A stretch of DNA of 9,511 nucleotides from Nitrosopumilales archaeon (GCA_009665115.1 WJXE01000056.1:1-9511); one strand, 5' to 3'; positions 1 through 6,488 are shown, numbered from the stretch's first letter. Translations and numbers: made by a program. The notes: generated by a model from the letters alone, not told the origin.

Positions 1-1529
1 GTCCCACCTAACATCTGAAAATCTCCTTTCGTTGAATTGACTAGGCGATCTCCATAAGCGTCTGCTCTCCACATAGGTATGACTACTCCTATACCATCTT
101 TCCGCATCTGCGTGGCTATTGCTTCGGCTTGATGAGTATCATCAGGTACCAGTCGAAATATGTTGTCTCCTGGCGTGGCAAGAAGAGGTGCGGTACTAGA
201 CGGACTTAAAAGAATAATCCCATTATTATTAGCATAATCTTTTATTGCTTCTAATTCTGCACTTGTAGAAGGACCGATAACTATTCTTATACCTTTTGAA
301 GCCAAGTCTTTGAGCTCTTCAATACCGAACGCAGGGTTTGTGTGAGTGTCTTCAAGAATAAGTCCCACTCCAAGATTAGTATTAGTTTTCTTGAAAGATT
401 CATTTACATCTCTGAGGGCTATTTTTAGACCTGCTTCTTCTGACTCGCCTAAAGAAGCAGAAGCACCACTCAGCGAAAGTAAAGCGCCTAGTGTTACAGT
501 ATGTTTTGAGCTTGCAGGCGCAGGTATTACCTCAATATTTGCATTGCCAAATGAGAAGATTATTGGATAGATGGAATAGACCACAAAACCCGCAAATAAT
601 ATAAGAACCATACAAGTAATTGTTCCAATCGGTATTCTTTTTTTTCTTTTTTCAGAAACGGCAGGAGGAGGAACTATCATATTTGAATTACCATTGTGCA
701 ATCTAGTATCCGAATTTGTCATTTTATGCTGATGCTGAGGCTGCTGTTCGTAATGGTGTAAAGTCAAGTATTTGATATACCACACCAGTCCTGCAGCCAT
801 AACTAGAAAATGGGCAGCAAAAAAAAGTGAAGATAACCAAAATTGTTCTGTCAATGATGTGAGAACAACTAAAGTAAACCAACTATCTGATAAGACGATT
901 AACAAAAGACCTAAAGATTCGCATATCCATGGGGTGAACCACAAAGGTTCCTTTCGAATATCCAGTAGGATTACGATTGCAGGAACCATTAATATTGCAT
1001 CCATAGTAGGATAGGCAATCATAACACTAAACATGGCAATACTTCTAGGAGTAGATAGAACTGATAGGCTTGTAGTAAGCCCAATTATATAGGTGACAAA
1101 TATTACACCACCTATGATACTTGCAATAAGAACTTTTTTGCTAAATCTGAATTTCTTATTAAATTCCTTGTAAGTGGCAAATAAATAATAAGCCAAAAAT
1201 CCATAAGCTGACAACCACAGATAATCCGCAACAGACGGAACTGGCGCCACTATCTGCCATACAATTTCATACATGGCCCAGATAATCTCCGCACAAAGCC
1301 AAAGAGACAAACCTATAGCAAGGGCTGCATGTGCTTTACCATGCAGAGTATGAAATTTCTGTCTGAATACTATGAAAATAGCTAAGGCTGCTGCTATTGC
1401 AGAATTAATATTTATTATCCAATTGGAATAAAAGTCTCTGCTCTTATCTGTAGCAAGGAAAATGATAGAATCTGATAAAATTATTGCTATTACCAATCCA
1501 GTGAAAAGAATCCTTCTATTGAGTTCCAC
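1..1529 (-). CDS. Eight-TM membrane domain fused to extracellular ligand-binding (Peripla_BP_6-like) domain, partial
   Basis: The frame is open without a stop from a GTG at 1529 to the left edge (509 residues, C-terminus missing). Residues about 1-265 form eight hydrophobic helices. Between helices 3 and 4 is the stretch PSVADYLWLSAYGFLAYYL, which resembles the PSxAD...YL..GY pattern of multi-helix sensor domains often found before GGDEF/EAL domains. A His/Gln-rich linker (HHYEQQPQHQHK) and a basic KRKKR lead into a ninth helix (about 299-325). From about 345 comes a type I periplasmic-binding fold: TLGALLSLSG, then IGPSTSAELEAI, LLSPSSTAPLL and NIFRLVPDDTHQAEAIA, typical of Leu/Ile/Val-binding and related receptors. 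Positive charges at the N-terminus and before helix 9 place both inside the cell and the binding domain outside. An ATG at 722 could start the binding part alone, but the frame is continuous through it. The role is probably reception of an amino acid or similar ligand; the ligand is unknown. Confidence 0.85.
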   Translation of the reverse strand, partial: MELNRRILFTGLVIAIILSDSIIFLATDKSRDFYSNWIININSAIAAALAIFIVFRQKFHTLHGKAHAALAIGLSLWLCAEIIWAMYEIVWQIVAPVPSVADYLWLSAYGFLAYYLFATYKEFNKKFRFSKKVLIASIIGGVIFVTYIIGLTTSLSVLSTPRSIAMFSVMIAYPTMDAILMVPAIVILLDIRKEPLWFTPWICESLGLLLIVLSDSWFTLVVLTSLTEQFWLSSLFFAAHFLVMAAGLVWYIKYLTLHHYEQQPQHQHKMTNSDTRLHNGNSNMIVPPPAVSEKRKKRIPIGTITCMVLILFAGFVVYSIYPIIFSFGNANIEVIPAPASSKHTVTLGALLSLSGASASLGESEEAGLKIALRDVNESFKKTNTNLGVGLILEDTHTNPAFGIEELKDLASKGIRIVIGPSTSAELEAIKDYANNNGIILLSPSSTAPLLATPGDNIFRLVPDDTHQAEAIATQMRKDGIGVVIPMWRADAYGDRLVNSTKGDFQMLGG

Positions 1530-1565
1530 TATATCTGTTAACCTTGCCGTCTATTTCGTTTCGGG

Positions 1566-1573
1566 TAAATAAG
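1566..1573 (-). promoter_or_regulatory. Probable TATA box of the membrane receptor gene
   Basis: On the minus strand this reads CTTATTTA. It lies about 40 nt before the GTG at 1529, predicting a transcript start near 1543 and a short leader containing AAGG. This supports the GTG as start; an in-frame TAG at 1553-1551 closes the frame upstream. Confidence 0.4.
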
Positions 1574-1609
1574 AGTCGAGCTACCTAAACAAACACCGAC
1601 CTCACTTTT

Positions 1610-2080
1610 TCACTTTATTATCATTACAGGGCAATGAGCATAAGCTGTAACATCTGACGCCGTGCTTCCAAGTAACAGCTTCTTAAATCCCGACCTTCCT
1701 CTTGTACCCATAACAATCAAATCAATACCTTCTCGTTCAGCATAGTCAACAATTGTTCCTGCTGTAGAATTGGGACTCACCATTATGTCTGTCTTTACTT
1801 GAACGTTATTGGCATTGCTTTTTTGCTCTATGATATCGAACCATTTTTGGGAATCTTGCTTGACTGTCTGAACCATCGAGTCTACAGAGGTTGGTGTTAC
1901 TACTTCGGTAAGATTAGAAGCATATTGATATGCTTCTTCTGATCGTATAACATGCAAAGCAATAAGTTGAGCATTATTTTGTTTGGCGATTAATACCGCA
2001 TAATCTGCTGCATCTATTGATAATTCTGATCCATCTATCGCAGCTAATACCTTTGAAATCTTTGCCTTTAAATTCGACAA
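1610..2080 (-). CDS. Universal stress protein, UspA family (ATP-binding type)
   Basis: A single-domain Usp of 156 residues, the normal length. The N-terminus ISKVLAAIDGSELS carries the Asp (residue 16) expected at the nucleotide site. The C-terminal half carries VMGTRGRSGFKKLLLGS, which fits the G-2x-G-9x-G-S/T ATP-binding signature (residues 125-139), and the last strand ends CPVMIIK. Usp proteins are cytoplasmic nucleotide-binding dimers linked to stress and energy status; the partner here is unknown. The start is a TTG: no ATG or GTG lies upstream in frame before a stop, and the conserved N-terminus begins only a few residues in. A TATA box about 33 nt upstream implies a very short leader. 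It lies between the orphan gene at 2123-2686 and the receptor gene, same strand but not overlapping. Confidence 0.93.
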   Translation of the reverse strand: MSNLKAKISKVLAAIDGSELSIDAADYAVLIAKQNNAQLIALHVIRSEEAYQYASNLTEVVTPTSVDSMVQTVKQDSQKWFDIIEQKSNANNVQVKTDIMVSPNSTAGTIVDYAEREGIDLIVMGTRGRSGFKKLLLGSTASDVTAYAHCPVMIIK

Positions 2081-2107
2081 TTTATTGCAATTGTTTCTAC
2101 AGTATGA

Positions 2108-2118
2108 TATTATAAAAA
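2108..2118 (-). promoter_or_regulatory. TATA box of the UspA gene
   Basis: On the minus strand this reads TTTTTATAATA, centred about 33 nt before the TTG start at 2080, so the leader would be only about 7 nt. It sits just behind the stop codon of the upstream gene, giving uspA its own promoter. Confidence 0.5.
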
Positions 2119-2122
2119 CCTA

Positions 2123-2686
2123 TTATACTAGAATAGGTTTGGTCATGTCGCCAAACCTCTCAAAAAATGCATACGAAAATCTGTGATTGAGAAATAGTAC
2201 ATTTAGTCCATCTTTCATCATATTTTCTATTGCAACACTTACATCGTCTCTATTGATTATTGGTAAATACGATAGCGAGTCTGTTATAAGCATCAATTTT
2301 GTATACTCATAATTATCCATAATATCATATAGAATAGACTCTAGATATCCAAAAAATTGGAGATCGTAGTTGTTGATCTTAGGCCTCACGACACCTACTA
2401 GAATCTGATCAAACTCATCATTACCTGTTTCTTCTGCTTTTTTATAAGCTGATATAGCTGAAGAGAAACTACGAGATCCTTTATCAAACTCTTTGTCATA
2501 TTCGATATTAGAATATTCGTTTAATCTGAAGAATTCTTCAGCACCTTTTAGTAAATGATGTTCAGTTAACCAACTATCATGTGTTCTATTATTATTCATT
2601 CTCGCAAAATAGGTTCTTGCGTTTAACATCCGAGGATGAGACAATTCCCGTAGTACGTGTGTACCGTACTCTAATATATTTTTCAA
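2123..2686 (-). CDS. Hypothetical protein, 187 residues
   Basis: I do not recognise this family. It looks soluble: no signal peptide or membrane helix, rich in Asn, Tyr, Phe and charged residues. The N-terminal half (about 1-90) is helical and polar (RTYFARMNNNRTHDSWLTEH). The C-terminal half (about 95-187) alternates strands and helices, for example EYTKLMLITDSLSYLPII followed by GLNVLFLNHRFSYAFFERFG, as in a small alpha/beta domain. The start is a TTG supported by a strong ribosome site (GGAGG, 6 nt spacing) and a TATA box inside a perfect palindrome at 2729-2744. Good promoter and ribosome signals and an unbroken frame argue that it is a real gene. Lying ahead of a stress protein and a receptor it may act in signalling, but that is only positional inference. 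Confidence 0.75.
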   Translation of the reverse strand: MKNILEYGTHVLRELSHPRMLNARTYFARMNNNRTHDSWLTEHHLLKGAEEFFRLNEYSNIEYDKEFDKGSRSFSSAISAYKKAEETGNDEFDQILVGVVRPKINNYDLQFFGYLESILYDIMDNYEYTKLMLITDSLSYLPIINRDDVSVAIENMMKDGLNVLFLNHRFSYAFFERFGDMTKPILV

Positions 2687-2688
2687 TT

Positions 2689-2699
2689 ACCCCCTCCCT
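2689..2699 (-). promoter_or_regulatory. Strong ribosome binding site deciding a TTG start
   Basis: The minus strand reads AGGGAGGGGGT; the GGAGG core pairs with the archaeal 16S rRNA tail (ACCUCC) and lies 6 nt before the TTG at 2686. It is the reason for accepting a non-ATG start. Confidence 0.7.
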
Positions 2700-2728
2700 T
2701 ATGGAATAGTTATGAAATTCCTTGGCGC

Positions 2729-2744
2729 AGATATTTAAATATCT
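2729..2744. promoter_or_regulatory. Perfect 16-bp palindrome containing a TATA box
   Basis: AGATATTTAAATATCT is its own reverse complement. It contains TTTAAATA about 50 nt before the TTG at 2686, so it can serve as TATA box with a leader of about 25 nt holding the GGAGG site. Being symmetric, it could also bind a dimeric repressor or drive both strands. Confidence 0.5.
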
Positions 2745-2886
2745 CAGCGAAGTTTCTTACTTTTTATTGCCTCCAGTGAGTGTAGTCTCTTCTTCAATTC
2801 ATTAATTTCTCTTCGTAGACCTGTATTGCCAGAGCAGATCCATGATCGACGCTATGTTGGTTTTTCAAATGATCTGCTATAATCAT
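2744..2886 (-). pseudogene. Small helical protein gene, apparently frameshifted
   Basis: An ATG at 2886 preceded by AAGGA opens a frame reading MIIADHLKNQHSVDHGSALA and ending after 30 codons at 2794. In another frame the same region continues with a strongly coding-like, coiled-coil sequence (INELKKRLHSLEAIKSKKLR) that stops at 2744 and has no start of its own. One frame change near 2800-2825 would join them into a protein of about 47 residues with a helical, Leu-heptad C-terminus. I do not recognise the family. A TATA-like TTATTTAA on this strand near 2940-2948 would be shared with the divergent gene at 2970. It could instead be a real 30-residue peptide, or the frame change could be a sequencing error. 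Confidence 0.4.
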
Positions 2887-2939
2887 TCCTTATTAAGTTA
2901 GTGAGACTGGTCCAATCAAGTTACTTAGAAACTATTGAA

Positions 2940-2947
2940 TTTAAATA
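2940..2947 (+). promoter_or_regulatory. TATA box of the leaderless NmrA-like gene
   Basis: TTTAAATA is centred 26 nt before the A of the ATG at 2970, the archaeal spacing that puts the transcript start on the start codon itself. There is no GGAGG between them. This fixes the start at 2970. Confidence 0.65.
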
Positions 2948-2969
2948 AGTTCAGTCCTGTAATGTCTTT

Positions 2970-3851
2970 ATGAATAACGAAGGAAGTACAATTTTGGTAA
3001 CAGGTGCAGCTGGAACTGTTGGCAGTGAAGTTGTAAGGCAACTCTCAGCTAAAGGACAAATTGGTATCAGAGCGGCAGCACGTTCAGCTAATAATCCCAC
3101 TTTTAAGGACCTAAAGAGTGTGGAAATAGTGGAACTAGATTATAATAAACCAGAAACGCTTGCAACAGCTTTCAAGGATGTTAATAAACTCTTCTTATTG
3201 ACTCCGTTCCAATCTGATATGCTAGATCTTACATCTAACTTGGTAAATGCAGCAAAGAAGTCAGGTGTAAAATATATCATAAAACAGTCTGTTATGGGAG
3301 TAGATGCTGAGCCTGGAATTACTCCCGGTCGTTTGCATCGACAAGCAGAGAAAATTATAGAAAAATCTGGAATTCCATTTTCATTCTTGCGGCCGAATTT
3401 CTTTATGCAAAATTTTGTCAATTTTTATAGTTCCATGATAAAATCCCAGGGGGCCTTATATGCTCCAGCCGGAGATGGAAAAGTTAGCTTCGTTGATGTC
3501 CGCGATATTGCAGCGGTAGCAGTACAAGCACTAATCAATGACAATCAACATAAAGGAAAGTCATATAACATTACAGGTCCAGAAGTACTCTCTTACGGAC
3601 AGGCAGCAGAAATACTTTCTAGGGAATTAGGTAAGGAAATAAAGTATGTAAACATACCAGATGAAGATGCTCGCAAAGAGATGAAAGATATGGGTATGGA
3701 TGATTGGTCTGCTAATTCTATGATAGAACTTTTTGACATTACTAGAAAAGGCTATGCGTCAGACATATCTTCTGTAGTTGAAGAGTTGACTGGTAGAAAA
3801 CCAATATCATTCTCGCAGTTCGTCAAAGATTACGCTCAAGCTTTTAGATGA
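2970..3851 (+). CDS. NmrA-family NAD(P)-binding protein (atypical SDR)
   Basis: A 293-residue atypical short-chain dehydrogenase/reductase of the NmrA / NAD(P)H:quinone oxidoreductase-like group. The nucleotide-binding loop is LVTGAAGTVGSEVVRQL (residues 9-25, GxxGxxG). The next strand ends in AAARS, where an NADP-type contact is common. KYIIKQSVMGVD lies where classical members keep the catalytic Ser/Tyr-Lys, and HRQAEKIIEKSGIPFSFLRP followed by FFMQNF is the usual NmrA-group pattern. SYNITGPEVLSYGQAAEILS marks the C-terminal substrate part. Members are either redox-sensing NAD(P) binders or reductases; the sequence does not settle which. It is cytoplasmic and transcribed alone from a leaderless promoter. 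The stop overlaps an antisense open frame (3844-4068). Confidence 0.9.
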   Translation: MNNEGSTILVTGAAGTVGSEVVRQLSAKGQIGIRAAARSANNPTFKDLKSVEIVELDYNKPETLATAFKDVNKLFLLTPFQSDMLDLTSNLVNAAKKSGVKYIIKQSVMGVDAEPGITPGRLHRQAEKIIEKSGIPFSFLRPNFFMQNFVNFYSSMIKSQGALYAPAGDGKVSFVDVRDIAAVAVQALINDNQHKGKSYNITGPEVLSYGQAAEILSRELGKEIKYVNIPDEDARKEMKDMGMDDWSANSMIELFDITRKGYASDISSVVEELTGRKPISFSQFVKDYAQAFR

Positions 3852-4068
3852 AACTGTACGTTATCTGTAGGATCATCAATACAAAACCAGCGTTATTCTC
3901 AATGTTAATGATAAAAGGATTATGCTGTAAGTCTATGTTGATCTGAAATCTACAGAACTTTGTTTGGTATAAAACCTGTTGATCAAACTCACTATCGACC
4001 CATTTCAAATGATCCGGTGGCCAAGTAGGCTGTTTTGCTATATCAATACCAGTAACTCTGCAAACGTT
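3844..4068 (-). pseudogene. Open frame without a start, possible remnant of a larger gene
   Basis: Seventy-four sense codons with no ATG, GTG or TTG near the beginning run between a TAA at 4071 and a TAA at 3846. The translation looks protein-like: RVTGIDIAKQPTWPPDHLKW, then FQINIDLQHNPFIINIENN. The VTGIDIAKQP stretch is loosely like the SAM-binding strand of class I methyltransferases (VxGxDIxxQP), but nothing downstream confirms this. The lack of a start and the length suggest the 3' piece of a gene whose front is lost. It overlaps the last codons of the NmrA-like gene on the other strand. It could also be a chance open frame. Confidence 0.3.
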
Positions 4069-4096
4069 TTAGCTGTGCTGTACCTGTTGAAATTCA

Positions 4097-4381
4097 ATGC
4101 GCGTTAAACGGATAGAAGAATTTATAGATTTAACAATTGGGGTGTCGTCCTCCGATAAAAATTAGGATTGGAAAATTCAAAGCATTAAGGCTGCATCAAG
4201 GGAGGAACGGTTAGGACGTTTACAATAGACTAATCATATTCTTGAAATTGTGACTCAACCAATCGTTTTATTAGACGGTGTTAATAAGTGTCATAGCATT
4301 GAAGTCGTGGGCCCAGGTGCTGAAACAACTATGGTTGAAACATACACTATAACAACATATAATACGGCTGCAGCGGATTAA
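4097..4381 (+). pseudogene. Small hypothetical gene interrupted by two in-frame TAG codons
   Basis: From the ATG at 4097 a single frame runs 95 codons to TAA at 4379-4381, broken only by TAG at 4163 and TAG at 4226. The three pieces read as ordinary protein: MRVKRIEEFIDLTIG, then DWKIQSIKAASREERLGRLQ, then QPIVLLDGVNKCHSIEVVGP and ETYTITTYNTAAAD. The frame never shifts, so the ancestor was probably one 94-residue protein with a charged helical front and a beta-rich C-terminus. I do not recognise the family. A GTG at 4250 could still start a 43-residue C-terminal peptide. The 3' end carries the msrB promoter. Both interruptions are amber; loss by point mutation is the simplest reading, readthrough the less likely one. 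Confidence 0.5.
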
Positions 4382-4391
4382 CTGTGGAGGT
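4346..4391 (+). promoter_or_regulatory. TATA elements and GGAGGT ribosome site of msrB
   Basis: Two TATA-like elements, ACTATAAC (4346-4353) and ATATAATA (4357-4364), precede GGAGGT at 4386-4391, which lies 6 nt before the ATG at 4398. The first TATA gives a leader of about 20 nt including the ribosome site; the second would start the transcript at the site itself. The promoter overlaps the end of the broken gene before it. Confidence 0.5.
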
Positions 4392-4397
4392 TATACT

Positions 4398-4790
4398 ATG
4401 ACCTACAATAAACTAACACCTGAAGAAAAAAGAGTCATTATAGATAAAGCAACGGAAACTCCTTTCTCTGGCGAGTATGATAATTTTTACGAAGACGGAA
4501 TATTTATCTGTCGAAGGTGTAATGCGCTTCTCTTTTCATCGAAAAGCAAGTTTGATTCTGGATGTGGATGGCCAAGCTTTGATGAAAACTTCCCAAATGC
4601 AATAAAGCGCGTTCCTGATCCTGATGGAATAAGAACAGAAATAGAATGTGCTAGCTGTGGTGCGCACCTAGAACACGAATTTCTTGGGGAAGATTTGACA
4701 GATAAAAACACTCGGGATTGTGTGAATTCGTTATCTATCCGCTTTATCCCAAAATCAGAGGAGTTACCAAAAACGATACATGACGAATAA
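4398..4790 (+). CDS. msrB: Peptide-methionine (R)-S-oxide reductase MsrB
   Basis: Reduces methionine-R-sulfoxide in oxidised proteins back to methionine, in the cytoplasm. The 130 residues cover the whole domain. Two CxxC pairs, C38/C41 and C84/C87, form the structural zinc site. FDSGCGWPSF (52-61) is the MsrB signature; its C56 is a candidate resolving Cys. The catalytic Cys is C108 in RDCVNSLSIRF. The stretch AHLEHEFLGEDLTDKNTRDC differs from the common HLGHVF...RYC form, so this is a divergent branch, but Cys and zinc ligands are kept. The start is fixed by a GGAGGT site. The end overlaps the start of msrA by 11 nt, so the two are translated together. Confidence 0.95.
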   Translation: MTYNKLTPEEKRVIIDKATETPFSGEYDNFYEDGIFICRRCNALLFSSKSKFDSGCGWPSFDENFPNAIKRVPDPDGIRTEIECASCGAHLEHEFLGEDLTDKNTRDCVNSLSIRFIPKSEELPKTIHDE

Positions 4791-5334
4791 CAAGACTGAA
4801 ATCACAACACTTGCCAACGGATGTTTCTGGTGTACAGAAGCAATCTTCAAAAGACTCACAGGTGTCAAATCTGTTCTACCTGGCTATGCCGGAGGCACAG
4901 TAAAAAATCCTTCCTATGACAAAGTATGCACAGGAATAACCGGGCATGCTGAGTCAACTCAGATAGAATTTGATCCGAAAGTTATATCTTTTGAAAAAAT
5001 CCTCGACATATTCTGGCATACACATAATCCAACCACTCTTAATAGACAAGGTAACGATGTTGGTACACAGTACCGATCTGCCATCTTTTATCATGACGAA
5101 AAGCAAAAAGAGATTGCTGAGAAATCAAAAAAAGAGCTTGAAAAAGAAGGTCTTTATAAAGACTCGATTGTAACAGAAATTACTCCTTTTAAGAATTTTT
5201 ATGTTGCAGAGGATTATCACAAAAATTACTATGAAAAACATCAAGATGACCCATATTGTAATTTTGTCATTGAACCCAAAATCCACAAACTGCTTCAGCA
5301 GTATGGAAATGACGTAAAAGAAGAATATAACTAG
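4780..5334 (+). CDS. msrA: Peptide-methionine (S)-S-oxide reductase MsrA
   Basis: Reduces the S-stereoisomer of methionine sulfoxide, complementing MsrB. The catalytic motif GCFWCTE is at residues 14-20 with nucleophile C15. Other family marks follow in order: LPGYAGGTVKNPSYDKVCTG, TGHAES, FWHTHNPTTLNRQGNDVGTQ, YRSAIFYH, and near the end YCNFVIEPKIHKL. The length of 184 is normal for a stand-alone MsrA. The ATG lies inside the last codons of msrB in another frame (11-nt overlap), which is classic translational coupling; no separate promoter is visible. In many bacteria the two activities are fused; here they are adjacent genes in the order B then A. Confidence 0.97.
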   Translation: MTNNKTEITTLANGCFWCTEAIFKRLTGVKSVLPGYAGGTVKNPSYDKVCTGITGHAESTQIEFDPKVISFEKILDIFWHTHNPTTLNRQGNDVGTQYRSAIFYHDEKQKEIAEKSKKELEKEGLYKDSIVTEITPFKNFYVAEDYHKNYYEKHQDDPYCNFVIEPKIHKLLQQYGNDVKEEYN

Positions 5335-5485
5335 CCTTTAGTGGCCAGGAGCTAATTGCTTACCACGGACGATCAACATTTCATGCATTACATGTTGATA
5401 ATACTTGCATAGTTACTCTTTTTAGCATACAAAACTTGGCCGTCCGATCAGGCAGATCAGCAAAAGTAACTGCAAGAGAGTCCTA
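5335..5485. other. Spacer after msrA with an inverted repeat
   Basis: I find no convincing gene here. ATCAACAT (5372-5379) and ATGTTGAT (5392-5399) form a perfect 8-bp stem with a 12-nt loop, 38 nt after the msrA stop. It could be a 3' RNA hairpin of the msrBA transcript or a protein site; no T-run follows directly, though TACTCTTTTT lies further on at about 5414-5423. A plus-strand frame across 5380-5470 has stops and is not convincing. Confidence 0.3.
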
Positions 5486-5665
5486 ATGAACATTATCGCA
5501 ATAACACTACTTTTAGACTATAGTCTTTCACACAAGTTACGACAAGCCATACGAGCTTCTAGACTCACAAATGAAAAGGAGATTAAAAAATAGTTGAAAC
5601 TACTAAAAGAGAATGTGAGGGGACTACAACAGATTAGATACATCCTCGTACCTCATAAAGTCTGA
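5486..5665 (+). pseudogene. Short helical ORF interrupted by one in-frame TAG
   Basis: ATG at 5486 opens 35 codons (MNIIAITLLLDYSLSHKL, then RQAIRASRLTNEKEIKK) ending in TAG at 5591. The same frame continues for 23 more codons (LKLLKENVRGLQQIRYILV...) to TGA at 5663. The two halves read as one continuous amphipathic helical sequence, so the TAG may have interrupted a protein of about 59 residues. There is no recognised family, no clear ribosome site, and the length is too short to exclude chance. Confidence 0.3.
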
Positions 5666-5678
5666 GCATAATAGCTAA

Positions 5679-5912
5679 TTATCTCCATTGAAAATAGACA
5701 GTTCCACCTCTGCACGTAGAATCGACGTGCGACTGTGAGTTCGTCATTGAACTTGATACTTCCATCTCGCCAAGGATTCTTTCTACTTCCATATTCGGAT
5801 AACTGTCCGATAATTTGTCAATTATTTCTTCCTTTGAATATGACTTCAAGGGTTCACCCTTCAGCAACGTTTCTATTCTGGCTTGAATATCAGCCGTTTT
5901 GTCATTTGCCAT
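5679..5912 (-). CDS. Small hypothetical protein, 77 residues
   Basis: A complete frame from ATG at 5912 to the stop at 5679. The first 50 residues are helical and charged (IQARIETLLKGEPLKSYSKE, then EIIDKLSDSYPNMEVERIL), which would suit a small winged-helix-like fold, and the protein ends in a strand-like GGTVYFQWR. A polar Ser/Asn stretch lies between. No metal site or membrane helix is visible. The family is not recognised; a DNA-binding role is a guess from the shape alone. A TATA-like ATATAGTA (5944-5951, minus strand) lies about 36 nt before the ATG. The gene stands alone among broken ORFs. Confidence 0.6.
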   Translation of the reverse strand: MANDKTADIQARIETLLKGEPLKSYSKEEIIDKLSDSYPNMEVERILGEMEVSSSMTNSQSHVDSTCRGGTVYFQWR

Positions 5913-5943
5913 TTAAAACTAGTCTTTCTTGATCAAGTCGGGA

Positions 5944-5951
5944 TACTATAT
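5944..5951 (-). promoter_or_regulatory. Possible TATA box of the 77-residue gene
   Basis: The minus strand reads ATATAGTA about 36 nt before the ATG at 5912, predicting a start of transcription near 5921 and a leader of about 9 nt. The match is imperfect. Confidence 0.3.
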
Positions 5952-6166
5952 CTGTATCTTGAGCGTGTAGGAGTAGAAGAAAAGAAGGCCAGATTCTGCA
6001 TCTCAAAATTAAAATATAAAGCTTTCAACAATATTAGAGGCGTACCTAGTAGAAAAGGCATTATCGCAATTCAAGGCTGGTTTCTATGATATATTGATTC
6101 GATATTAAATTCCCACTTACTACGAGTGTATTAGCTATTGCAAAGTCTTTATAGAATTACATTCTT

Positions 6167-6450
6167 TTGATAATCGAAGATTCTAAGAGTGGCAAAAAAT
6201 CTGAATTTGCTGCTAAAACCTCTATTACTAAGTATAAGAATTCAATCGAGGATTTCCTCAAAAAAAGGAATAAGACGTACTCTCAACAAATAGCAGAAGA
6301 ACTTTTGACATCCCGATAAGGAAGGAAGGCAATGTGCCTTCCTCAAAAGAAGAACTATTAACATTATCATATATCAAAGATGCCTTAAAAATCCTTACAA
6401 GAGAACGGAAGGTTATAGGATTTTTAATCGAAGATCCTATTACCAAATAA
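6167..6450 (+). pseudogene. Small, possibly winged-helix gene with a frameshift
   Basis: A frame from TTG at 6167 reads IIEDSKSGKKSEFAAKT...YKNSIEDFLKKRNKTYSQQIAEELL and runs into a TAA at 6317. From about 6307 another frame takes over without a gap in sense: DIPIRKEGNVPSSKEELLTL, SYIKDALKILTRERKVIGF, LIEDPITK, ending at TAA 6448. One base lost in the run CTTTTG (6302-6307) would explain it. Joined, the protein is about 95 residues. SQQIAEELL followed by ALKILTRERKVIGFLIED looks like a helix-turn-helix with a wing, so a small DNA-binding protein is likely, but no family is recognised. The motif IIED/LIEDP occurs at both ends with a near-identical 15-bp DNA word. Confidence 0.5.
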
Positions 6451-6488
6451 GAAGTAATGTGTTATTCTACTAGTGGTTGATATGCCAC

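Noticed and set aside
346..570. Plus-strand 74-codon frame
   Set aside because: Antisense to the ligand-binding domain, which has recognisable family motifs.
772..1014. Plus-strand 80-codon frame
   Set aside because: It is antisense to the eight-helix domain, whose minus-strand frame is continuous and clearly protein-like.
1599..1615. Short repeat AAAGTGAAAAAGTGAG after uspA on the minus strand
   Set aside because: Two 6-base copies are too short to mean anything without more copies; no T-run to support a terminator.
5883..6089. Plus-strand 68-codon frame ending GIIAIQGWFL
   Set aside because: Its front is antisense to the start of the 77-residue gene. The part after 5937 looks mildly protein-like but has no start signal, family or continuation, so I do not call it.
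6258..6446. Minus-strand 62-codon frame
   Set aside because: Antisense to the frameshifted small gene, whose two plus-strand frames join into a sensible protein.
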